A stretch of 64,000 bases of DNA from Sipunculus nudus (taxonomy: Eukaryota; Annelida; Sipuncula; Golfingiida; Sipunculidae). Below the pieces are notes generated by a model. The model did no database searches, was not told the origin of the DNA, and saw only the letters and a list, made by a program, of their open reading frames with translations. The stretch is taken from contig CM049312.1 of assembly GCA_026874595.1 (NCBI GenBank), positions 31,623,456-31,687,455 of the forward strand. Direction: 5' to 3'. The translations under genes and the position numbers were made by a program. Shown here piece by piece: positions 11,409 through 22,341 of the stretch (the stretch's first letter is position 1; every line of letters begins with the position of its first letter).

Positions 11409-11761
11409 CTAAATAGAGATTTAAGAAAAAACATAATTCTAATTAGTCTTAAGGTATAACGTTCTATCATGAAAACTGTTTACGTAAGTGATTGCACCGG
11501 TTTTTATTTTACTAGTGTTCCTACATGAAAATGGTATGTGTTTCTATTTGTGATTACATCTGAAAGGAAACAAACGGTTTGAAATATGACTATCCCATGC
11601 AAATTGCATAAAAACGCTTCTGATTTCCTGGTATTAAAAAAATCAAAATAATCATAACTGTAAATAATAACTATTTCGGAAACATGGCATATCGTCACTT
11701 TTGTACATATTTGGTCACATAAATTGCCGATTCTTTCTGAATACACGAAGAGAGCATTTAC

Positions 11762-11883
11762 TCAGCTGTCAGTTGTGTCCACCCTTCCCTACCTGACACC
11801 TGCAGTAGTGGTCCTGGCCTCTCGATAAGGGTAGCATTTACCACCATTCTGACACAGATTTGGTACGACCATGCATATGTTTT
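11762..11883 (-). pseudogene. Degenerate EGF-like exon (frameshift, lost Cys6)
   Basis: The minus strand reads NICMVVPNLCQNGGKCYPYR in the phase expected from the other EGF exons, giving cysteines 1-3. The second half (DHYCRCQVGKGGHN) is in another frame, and where the sixth cysteine is expected the codon is TGA. The exon is 122 bp, one less than a multiple of three, consistent with a single-base deletion. Acceptor (CACAAAG) and donor (A|GTAAAT) positions match the family pattern. It looks like a decayed duplicate exon. Confidence 0.65.
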
Positions 11884-11989
11884 CTTTGTGGAAAAAATTA
11901 AAAATCAATATGAATTACGCATTCATGTTTCGCATCATGCTTTAATATGCAGGCTGGATATGAATGATATTAAAATGATATTTTGCTGA

Positions 11990-12256
11990 GTGAGGCCTCG
12001 AAATAACCACCAACCAACGGGGCCTCGATAAAGTGGTAGCATCTTTTAGGTGGTCGTCAATGCGAGGTCTGTTATAAAGAACACAAAAGAATTGGGACCA
12101 TGAATAAGTGGTCGCTAAACTGAAGTGGTTGTTCGACGAGGTTTCAGTATATATTCAATATATATGTATTCACTAAAACCTCGCCTAATCTAGCTCCAAA
12201 ATGCGACCACTTTATGGAGGTACCTTTGGTGTCGTAATTTAGAGGTTTAACTGTAT
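11990..12256. mobile_element. MITE-like fragments with mariner-type ends
   Basis: Two adjoining pieces carry end-like motifs, GAGGTTTCAGTATATA and CACTAAAACCTCGCC, with TTTAGAGGTTTAACTGTATA at the right edge. These resemble the TIR of the 29.4-31.1 kb element (CAGTCGAACCTCTTTA). Internal phrases about the base GTGGTCG recur. No transposase is present and the limits are approximate. Confidence 0.4.
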
Positions 12257-12532
12257 ATATATGTGTGTGTGTGTGTGTCTGTCTGTTTGTCTGTCTGTAT
12301 GTGTGCCAGTTGTATACATTTCTCGTAGCAAGAACTTATTTGAAAATCGAAGTTTTGCTGAAGAAAAGATTATCTAACTTACAGTTTGTCAGTGACGACC
12401 AAAGAATAAATGAAAATCTCACTTATACACATTCGATTTAGTTCGAAAATTCTTATATTGGTGCTAATATTGAATTACAGACAGAATAAATGTTGCGATG
12501 ACGGACAAAATATGGTTAATCTATTGTTTAAC

Positions 12533-12653
12533 CTTTCTCACTCTGCTGACCATAGTAGGTTTTAGGGCATATGCAAATGTATCCCGGGTAATATGAGAGT
12601 GACCGACAGGAACCCCCCGTTCTCACAAGGATTTGCGTTTAAACACGGGCTGA
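12533..12653 (-). pseudogene. Degenerate EGF-like exon (frameshift in a G run, Cys6 to Ser)
   Basis: After the acceptor TGTGTTTCAG the minus strand encodes SPCLNANPCENGG in phase 1. A run of six Gs then shifts the frame by one. Restarting one frame over gives CRSLSYYPGYICICP followed by YYGQQSE, where serine replaces the sixth cysteine. The exon is 121 bp, one more than a multiple of three, as expected for a one-base insertion. A phase 1 donor (G|GTTAAA) is in the family position. Probably a dead exon copy; a sequencing error in the G run could mimic the frameshift but not the Cys change. Confidence 0.65.
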
Positions 12654-12659
12654 CTGAAA

Positions 12660-13430
12660 CACAAAACGGGTGGATTTTTTTGTATAAAGTGATAAGTAAT
12701 GCGTCACCTAGGAATTCATAAACCAGCCCAGTTTTATACTGAATGGGGTTGGCAGCATAACATGCAGGAAAGATATCTGGAAGTACATATCATAGAGCTT
12801 ATCCTAAAATTATTCTTTGGCCTTAATGCATATATACAGTAAATCTTCATTATCTCGAAAAAGCTTAGATCGAACTCCCGAGAGTGTCAAAGCGAAAAGC
12901 TATTGCTGAGATTAAACGAAACGTTTTCTTCCTGCAGCAGATATTTTTTTTTCATCATGAAATGAAACCATCAAATTTGAATGCCGTGTAATAGCATTAT
13001 CCCTCCTAAACAACATATAAGATACAACTCTCCAGATCAGATTTTGACGGCCATGGTTCAAGATTTATATAATATGTATTGTTAAATCTACATAATCTTG
13101 TATTGTATGATTGTCCTCTTCAAAGCAAAATCTGATAGAAGCAAGGAGGATAAGCTTTTGAAAAGACCTAAATCCCCGGCGGCTGCAAATTTAATCATTA
13201 ATAATATGGTTCCAAACGTGCATGCTTAGAGGTCGACCAAACGTGCATGGACGAACCATAAGAAGGAGAAAGACACCCTGATCTCTCCAATAAGACTGTT
13301 GTGGTAAATTCAAGGAAAATTCATAAACCTTCTAGCTCAATATAACTATGTAGCCAAACTATTATATGATTTCATTTGGTAATTATTCGGACATTTTTAG
13401 AACCTCACACAAATTTTCTATTTTTTATTA
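12660..13430. other. No recognised feature
   Basis: AT-rich sequence with stop-rich frames. A few bases near 12,836-12,900 resemble TIR-element ends but no partner was found. Confidence 0.45.
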
Positions 13431-13434
13431 TATA

Positions 13435-13547
13435 CAGTTATGATTTGTGCCCTTTTAACGGACAGATAAGTGGACAGGTAGACGGACTGACAGACAGACA
13501 AAGAGTGATCCCTATAGCTCAGATGACTTTCAGTCAGCTGAGCAAAA
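13435..13547 (-). mobile_element. 5'-terminal fragment of a Helentron-like element
   Basis: The minus strand begins TTTTGCTCAGCTGACTGAAA, then GTCATCTGAGCTATAGGGAT and CACTCTTTGTCTGTCTG, the same 5' end as the element starting at 25,771. The head is an interrupted palindrome (GCTCAG...CTGAGC). Similarity ends after about 110 bases, so this is a solitary truncated end. Confidence 0.7.
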
Positions 13548-13559
13548 ACACCTTCATGG

Positions 13560-15027
13560 GAACATGTTGACCTTAAGGTGTTACAGTGGCATTTCCTTAG
13601 GACTTGCACATACGTTCATGAGTATATGTTGACATTTTGGTGTTTTATACTCGAACCAATACCCACTTAAAGCCTTTACTGTTTTGGTATGACAATAAAA
13701 AGAGATTGGTCTTCACTTTATTTACAGCAAGGAGGATACCAGTCTTTCACTGACTTGTTCAGAGATTGTCTACTTCCTGCTGAAATATCTGTAAACGGAA
13801 TAAAAGAGTCCTGCCAAGAACTAATGATGGTACTCAGTACTTTGTTTCTGAGTCAGAACTTTTGTGTAAAAAAAACATGGAGATCAATTTAAACTAGTAA
13901 AGTTGACTCCGGTTTGCTTTATGTTTTCAGACTGCAATTTGCAGAAAAATAAATTTGCAGAAGATCAGGTCATTTTAACAAGATAAAAGAAGTATGAAGT
14001 CGGAGCATTTGATCATCTTGATGAGTCAGAGCATACCTTGTCGAGCTCCGTTGCAAAGCTGATCCACGCATTATGCAAATACTTTTACATTATAAATAGA
14101 TTCACTGGGCATAACATTTTTGATTACACCTTATTCGAGGCGTAATTTTTTGTATAATAAAGCTCATTACACTTATTATATCCCATTTACCATGGTGACC
14201 ATTCCTATTACACAAAGTAAGGACATATTTGATAAGGCTTAAGGGTTTCATTAGATCAACCTTCCTTTTTGCTGATTTACTTCTATCGAGATCACATGAT
14301 TAGTCATATGGTTAGTGTTGCTTAAATTATACTAGAAGACCAGTACTAAGTTTAATCCAATAGTATTAACAGCAATCTTGTAACTCTGCTGGATATATTC
14401 AAAAGTTGTCTTCATTTTAAATTACAGTAATTACAGCAATGTGCCCTTCAATTACTGGTTCTGTCTACTAGATGACACAGGCATCAAGCAAGTTATTGAC
14501 CTGTTAAAATTTGTAACTCAATGTAATTATATTTTTTTATTAAATTTCTAAAATCTACAAGGATGACTTACCTTATGTTGTAGCTTTCAGTACGTGATTA
14601 ATTATTGCTAATTCAGTAATTTCAGCAATGATGTAGTTTCGAACATGTTTTCAAAGAGCTCCTGCATATATTTATTATGTATAAGCCAATTTGCGCCAAC
14701 GCCCGTATAATACCACAGGCATTTTCAGACTCTATGTTCAAAGACCTTATCCAGCGATTTATATGGTTAATTACCGAGTCTTTGATCGTGAAAAACCAAT
14801 ACCTATTATTATTATAATTTTAGATTCCTTGGCTACTGCGCAGGTGGAGCAGAGATGAAAATTGTTCCTAAAAAGGTACAAGTCGAATACGCCAAATGAC
14901 ACATTTTAATTAATGTATCGTCGAATATGATTTTCTAAAGAAATGGTTAAATAACAGGGTTCCGGATGTCACTAGAGGTTGAACAGGGTCTGGATAAACC
15001 AACGTATTTCATCTGCTCTCTGAAAAT
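13560..15027. other. No recognised gene; upstream region of the receptor gene
   Basis: AT-rich. It includes the presumed promoter and 5' UTR of the plus-strand gene starting at 15,028, but no TATA box or other element stands out. Confidence 0.4.
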
Positions 15028-15099
15028 ATGGGTGGTTTCAATAGATTTCTTATCTGGACTATCGGCTGCCTTCTATTGCCAACCGGAAATGCGGTTTTG
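15028..15099 (+). CDS. Receptor exon 1: start codon and signal peptide
   Basis: ATG opens a 24-codon frame, MGGFNRFLIWTIGCLLLPTG then NAVL, with a basic residue, a hydrophobic core and a small-residue region, as in a signal peptide. It ends at a consensus donor (TTG|GTAAGT) in phase 0, matching exon 2. No upstream in-frame alternative is apparent. Confidence 0.6.
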
Positions 15100-16103
15100 G
15101 TAAGTTTGTATCCTCATTAAATCGTTTTCTTTTAATATTACGAAGGATGTTAGATTTTCACTATTTATCTGTTAATTTTATCTTAATCTAAGGAATTTAG
15201 AAAGCTGCACCTGTTGAATGCTAAATGGCCACTTGACCAGATTTTACTGAGTGTAATATGTCAACCACCTGATAATTATCTAAAATTTTAATGCAATTAT
15301 TATTTTTAAGATATAAAATTAGATATTTTATTACACATGTTAGTTAGAGTAAAACTGTTCGAGTATTTGATATAAGAAAAATCAATATATTTTGCAAGGA
15401 AAGGAAAATAATAGAAGATATTGAAAAAAAAGTGGTTGCAACTGCAGGCATAATGCTTTAATGGATAACTGAAAAAAGGCCCCATTGGGGCCCATTGCAG
15501 AGGAAGGTTATTGCCGCGTATTGTGCGGCCAGACCCCGTAAGGTAACAAACTGCCCGAAACCCGTAAGGTGGCGACGTCTGGTGGTCGATACAGAACCAA
15601 TCTACATACGGCTTTGTAATGTTGGAATGGGGCAAGGTGAATGTTAGCAATGTCAAGCGGTGTGGTCTTGTGCGACAGACCTGCGATGTGATCATGCAGC
15701 CGGAAATTCAATTCTGTGCAAGTGGAAGGACCATATTGGTGTGCATTCTGTATGTTAGGTCACATGACTGGCGATGATAGCAACACTGGTTCACTGACAA
15801 ATAGACAGGAAAATTTTAGTAGTAGATTAGATAAGGTAGATTAAATAGATGGATTAGATGGATGGATGGATTAATGGATGGATAGATAGATTAGATAAAC
15901 ATATTATATAGATCGATTAGATAGATTTGAAATATTAGATAGATTAGCTTAGATTAGATTAGATTAGATAGATTAGAGATAGATTAGATAAATGAGACAG
16001 GTTAGATAGATTGGATAAGATTAGATAGATTTAATTATAAATATTTATTAGATAGATTAATTAGATTAGATATATTAGACTAAATAGATTATATAGAACA
16101 GAC

Positions 16104-16143
<40 letters not shown>

Positions 16144-19100
16144 TTTTTGTATAAAATTTATTTTTGAGTTCATGCGATGCATGTTTTGATACTTATTTTC
16201 TGTCATCTGATGCGGTCTGGAACAGAGGGAAAAGGAACATAGGGAATAATGAAAAAGTTTCCCATTGGCCATGACGCTCAACATAAAGGCGATGCATGTA
16301 TTAATTATTAATGTTATGATCTGGTGAAGATATTTGAACCTTGAACAATGGATAGAATGACTTCTAGAGGGCTCAAATCAGGCGTTTTTTCCGAAGACCT
16401 TAAAACAGGATACAGCGACCTTTTTTAGTGTTTGCAAGGAGATTTTACCAAGAACTACCTGGATGTTAAGTTCTATGTTCAACTGCTACAATTTGCGTCC
16501 TTACTAAAAGGATGCTTGATGCTCACAGAATATGAGTCACAGTGACTTCATTTTATGTTTCCAAGGTGATTTTACAGGGCCATCCCTAGGTTTAATTAAA
16601 TAAGAATTTTCTAAGTCCAACTGCTACCATTTGTGCCGTCCGACTAACAGGGTGCATAAATCATGTTCGTTCACATAGCTCACAAAATATAGTCACAGTT
16701 ACTTATCTCGGTTATCCAAGGAGACATAACAATCACGCTTTTAGATAAAAAATTTAAGAAAATGGCTACGTCTACCTTTCTTGGTGCTTATAGTTAGGTT
16801 TTCCACTCGTGGATCACAGAATATAGAGCATCATGAGCTAATCTCTGGTATTAAAGCAGATTTGGTCAAGACTGAATAGAATTTAGAAGGTTCTAGGTCC
16901 TAACATTATGATTACATTGTGCCCAGTTTAACTGTTTTGGTGCTCCGAATCATGTTTTTTTTTGCCAGTTGCTGGTTGAAAATAGGTCACCATGGCCTAA
17001 TTTCAGGTTTCTAAGGAGATTGTCCCACGACTCTCATGGATGAAACGTTAGACGATTACAAGGAAAATTGAAACAATTTGTACCCTCTCTGACCGCTCAA
17101 TGTCATGCTTTCGGCCAGTAGCTTGCAAAATATAGGTCACAATGGTCATGGCTTAATTTTAAATTTCAAAGGAGATTTGCCCTGGAACTCTTTTGATGTT
17201 GCGTTAGAAAATACTAGGCCTTGAGTAGAAATTCCACGGTGAAGGTGCTAAAATTATGTTTTTGGCCTGTAGCTTGCAGAATCAAGGTAAATATGACCTA
17301 TTTCCATGTTTCCAATGCGATATGATTTGTACCAATCTGTCACCCAGGGTGATCATATGACATATTTTTCATAAAGATCGTAGAATATAGGTCACCATGA
17401 ACTAATTTACTGTTTCCAAGGACATTTGCCCAGGACCTCGCAGAATGTCACGATAGTAGATTCTAGGCCTATTTATTACAAGTTGTGCTCCGTCTGTCTA
17501 GGTGTTGAAAATCATGGAGACAACTACAGCTTCATTCCGATTGCTGAAGTACACAATATGAAAAGTAGGGCTGCGCGATATTATCGATACATCGTTATAT
17601 CGCGATATCTTGATTCGCATTTTGGATGTAGCGATACAATTTTCAAATATCGATTTTTTTTCGATGTTATTGTTGTAGTAAACTTAACGTTACTGTTACG
17701 AATAGAGACTTCTAAATCGTCTCGGATAAATTATAGACTTAAATTTGAAGCCGTTACCGTATCTTAAAACGTTTAGTAGGAACTTTTCAAGTTGACCTGA
17801 TAAACCAAAGATCAAAGTTCCGTCCAAGGAAATTTGCATGTTTGATCGATAACTTTTTTATATACGAGAAATATCCCCAGAGACACCAAAAAGAAAGAAG
17901 TGCTGAAAACGGACATAGTATTTTAATCATTTATTATTTTCTCTCCTCATATCCTATGATAACTTCAGGAAGTTCAAGTGTCATATTAACAGTATGTTTG
18001 TTTTCAGTACGCCAGCCTTGCGAGGTGATACATGGTTTTGTTTGTGCACACAATTTATTCCTCTCTGTGCTAAACCGCGGTGCAGACTTCTCTAATTCCC
18101 ATGTAAGGCCTATATATAACTGTGATTCTGAATGTATATTACTAAGTAATAGTGCCATATTTTGTTTTTTTTTTAATAAACTTTTCTGCTTTGTTCTATT
18201 ATATTTGTAATGATAAAAAGGTTTTTATAATATTCATACTGTTTATATAATATTAAAACACACTTATTTACTATAAATTTAATCAAATGAAAATATCGCA
18301 GTATATATTGCAATATATATCCACATATCACAATATACTGGAATACGACATTTTTTAGCGATACGCAGCCCGAATGAAAAAAAAGAGAAAGGTAAAGATG
18401 GAGGTTTATTGTCTAATATCACCGAGGATGTCAGTCTCATCCGACTTTACACTTTGCTTTCCTGGTCTTTCGGGCTTGTTCATTCTTGTAGCTTTTCTAG
18501 GAGTATACAACCCAAGCAGCCATATCAGCCGCCAGAAGGTTATTCATTCTATATTTGCGTGCCGCCCACGAACAGTACCCATTCACTCCGGCGGTATGAG
18601 CGAGACGCTAACCACCAACCTTGTGATTGTAAGTCACGCGCCCTATCCATTACGCCACCACGCTCCACGTTTGGATAATATGTCAGTACATGTTTTCAAA
18701 ATGTTATCCGATGTAGACCAATGTTGATAACATTTTTTCGCAAGCCAAAGGTAACATCCATAAAATCCATTATAGAGACATAAGTAGGAGCAATATTCTG
18801 CCTATTCTTTCACACTATCAGTTCAGTTTTGCATCATACAAAAGTTTTCCAAGCAAAACCATTCCAGCACACAGTCTCAGTACCTCGCATACGGCTTGTT
18901 TAACCTTCTGTGTGTTTGTAAACACAGTCCACGTGTGTATGTTAAACTTCAAAAGGCCGCGTTGACAGAGGTCCGATTTTGCCTATGCGCGCCAAATCCA
19001 AAAAGAACTTGTCCAAACTAGTCCATAAATGAACCTTTATTCCCTTTGATGTATGGTATTTTCCATGGGCCGAATCGTAATTCATTGTAGAACCTGTCGG

Positions 19101-22100
19101 GACAAAACCGTACGATAAGTCCAGGGGCAATCAACTGAAATCACATGCGTAGCACAGTGTGAGCCGCAACACGCGATTATTCAGCAGCGGGAACATGTAT
19201 TATATTTTTTGGGCCAAGTCATTCAGGTGTTGAGGCCCGGGAGATGCACGGTTTCAGGGCAATACTTTGGCAGGTACCTATTTATTAAAAACGGAGAAGC
19301 TATTTTTCGTATTAGTTCAGCATGCTTTATAGGTGCTTAGATCTCTTTAAACTAAAGATATTCTGAATCACAACTTATATATTAGGTACAGCTATATGTT
19401 TATGAGGACATAGAGCGGGGTTCATTAACTGGTATTATGGCCTCCCTTGTTCTGCCAGGAAGTTGTGAATTCGGAATCGTAAAAGATATCGTGATCGTTT
19501 TGCTTGTGCAGGTGCATGGACAAGAAGCAATTTTTTCACTTGGCATAGAGTTTATACCTGTTGATTCTTTGGAGCTCGGGACTCTTTCAAATTATATTAA
19601 AGGCTGTCATGATCAGTATTTTCACTGAAGAATCCCCTGCTGTCTTAAGAATAGACAGCATCGAGGAAGAATGCCCTAAAACAAGACAAACATTGAGTAA
19701 AGGTTTCCTGTATTGAAATTACAAGAAATATAATGTTATCCAAATTGTTCTCATGTGTATCAACTCCAAAAATTTATTGCAGAATCATTTCAAATATTAA
19801 ATTTCTTCTTATTACTTTTATATGTTGCATTCGCAGTAATAAAATGTTTATATGTGTTTTGTACTTTTGGCGCGAACTCAAAGATTGCAAAGTGATTTAA
19901 ATTAAGAGGAAAAAGAAAAATATGATGATTATTACCTTACTTGAAATTACCACAATTTATCAAGGGAACCATTTTGTTTATTATAACGGACGTAAATATA
20001 ATTTTTAATTTGTGCGTTTAAACGATTATATGATTTAAAATAGAATATCTCTCAACAAGAGTATTGTTATTTACGGTAAATATCGCTTTTGCTTCTCAAC
20101 GCCATCTAGTATTCAAACATTAAACGATTTAGAAGTATATGATATCTGTCTTTTCGATTGAACGTTAGCGTTTATAATATGTAAGCTCAACGCAGTGAAG
20201 TGTTCTCTTTTGGCGTTGGCAAATGTATGAGAATATACAAAGGAATTATCAAGTTTTCACGTTATGTGTTTCACAAGATGGTGGTGAGATGTGGTAGCGG
20301 CTTAAGCGTAACTGTATCCGCCAAAACAAAGTTTTGCGGATACTACGTTTTCAGTCAGACGCCGCCGCTGCCGCCGCTTAGGTTTCCGGAGAACTCCTCC
20401 AAAAACTCTGGGCAGAAGTTTTTGAAATTCGGAATTATGATCGGGTCACATGTGAACTGCTGCGCCCTGATTTTGGTTAACCTCTGACCTTTCCTCTCTG
20501 CCCAGCGTCCATACTTGCGTCTGTTGCTACACATAAACCCACATATCTCGGGAACCGTTTGACCGATCAGGCTAAAAACAGTGCGCAAATGTAGCCCTTA
20601 GATAGCTTTATAACACACAAAAAATGGTGGCGCCACCTGCAACAATTTTTGCATAGCGTCCATCTGTTCATCTACCTTGGGATAAAATCACTCATATCTC
20701 TGCATTGGTTGGACAGGTGGCGCCACCTTCATTTACGTTTATGCTGCACATATCCAAGCTCATATCTCGGAAACCATTTGATCGATTGGGCCAAAATTTT
20801 GCATGTGTATATATCTCACAAAGCTCTATATCATACGCAAAACTACAACCATTTTTGCACAGCGTCCATCTGTTTGTCTGCTATAGGATAAAATCACTCA
20901 TATCTCGGCAGTGGTTTGACCTATCTGCCTTAAATGTTGCATGTTTATACATCTTGGATAGCTTTCTCGGTTTTGTTGCAGGTGGGGCCACCTACATTTA
21001 TGTTTACCCTGCGCCACCTACATTTATGTTTACCCTGCAGACATTCAGGCTTATATCTCAGGAACCGTTTGACATATTCCCCTTAATCATACACAAAATT
21101 GGTGGCGCAACCTGTCACCGTTTTTGCACAGCGTCCTTCTTTATGTCTGCTGAGGGATAAAATCACTCATATACAAGTAGATGTTTGATTTATCTGCCTA
21201 AAATTTTGCATATGTATACAACTTGGACAGCTTTCTGGATTTTGTGGTAGGTGGCGCAACCTACATACGGCTGCAGGTATCTATTCTAATATGCAACACA
21301 CCTCACTCTATTTCCCCTTGCCACTCAATCAATGCCTCACTTCACCCGTCCCACTCTGATTTCGGCGGATACACGTAGTCGCTTGTCGACTACCCATGTT
21401 CTAGTTAATATTGAAGACATATTTTGAGGTAGCCCGTCCTATTATAGATAACACTTTGAGTTGTTTGCCACAATGTTTTTCAGACAGATGTGTCGACAAA
21501 TACTACCGAGATGTTTCAACCGAGTCTCACACCAGAGTACAGCCTGAATGTTACAGCCAACGAAAAGATGGAGCGAAAATACCGACCTAAACAGAATCGA
21601 GAGCTTAATTTTATGGCCTTCACGGATTTAATTTCTTCTGAGGTTAAAGGAAACGTTTGTCTCGAACTTAATGCCTCCATTCAAAGGGTTCCTGAGAATA
21701 TGAATCAGGCGATGGGATGCGTTATATTCAGTGATTCAATCGAAGCAGTTATAAGTTGCCTTAATGACAACAACATAGATAAAATGGATCCAAGTCTGAA
21801 CGATGCAATCTTTGTTCTGCCTCGATCTAGATGCTTACCGGCGTCTTCCCCGATGCGTGTAATATGTGCTAATATGTTTGCCGCAATAGATTTAAAATCC
21901 AATAAACAACCCATGGAAGCCAAGATCTGTGTACTGGATCATAATAACGCCAGACAGATAGCAAATAAAACTCAAAGTGTCCTTAAACGGTTAGCCGAAG
22001 ACGTGTGCGGCTTATCATTTGACGACGGTCATTGGCACTTCAGTTTGGCGTTAAATTCACGACACTGTCATGTACCATATGACCCAACCCGTGCACGCAC

Positions 22101-22277
22101 ACTCAGCAATAACACCATGATTACGTCGGCCCATATTTTGTCAGGTAATTATACAATATTTAATGACCATAAGGTCATAACCATTGTCTTCAATTTTATA
22201 GACGACATATTTTTTTGTATAAGGAATAAGTAGCAATGTCACAGTATGGTTAATTACGATGTTCTTCACATTAACGG

Positions 22278-22341
<64 letters not shown>

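Noticed and set aside
12600-12640. A programmed frameshift in the EGF exon's G run
   Set aside because: The same exon also lost its last cysteine, so decay or a sequencing error is simpler.
18596-18672. A functional tRNA gene
   Set aside because: A and B boxes are present but the B box is degenerate and arms do not pair well; a SINE head is more likely.
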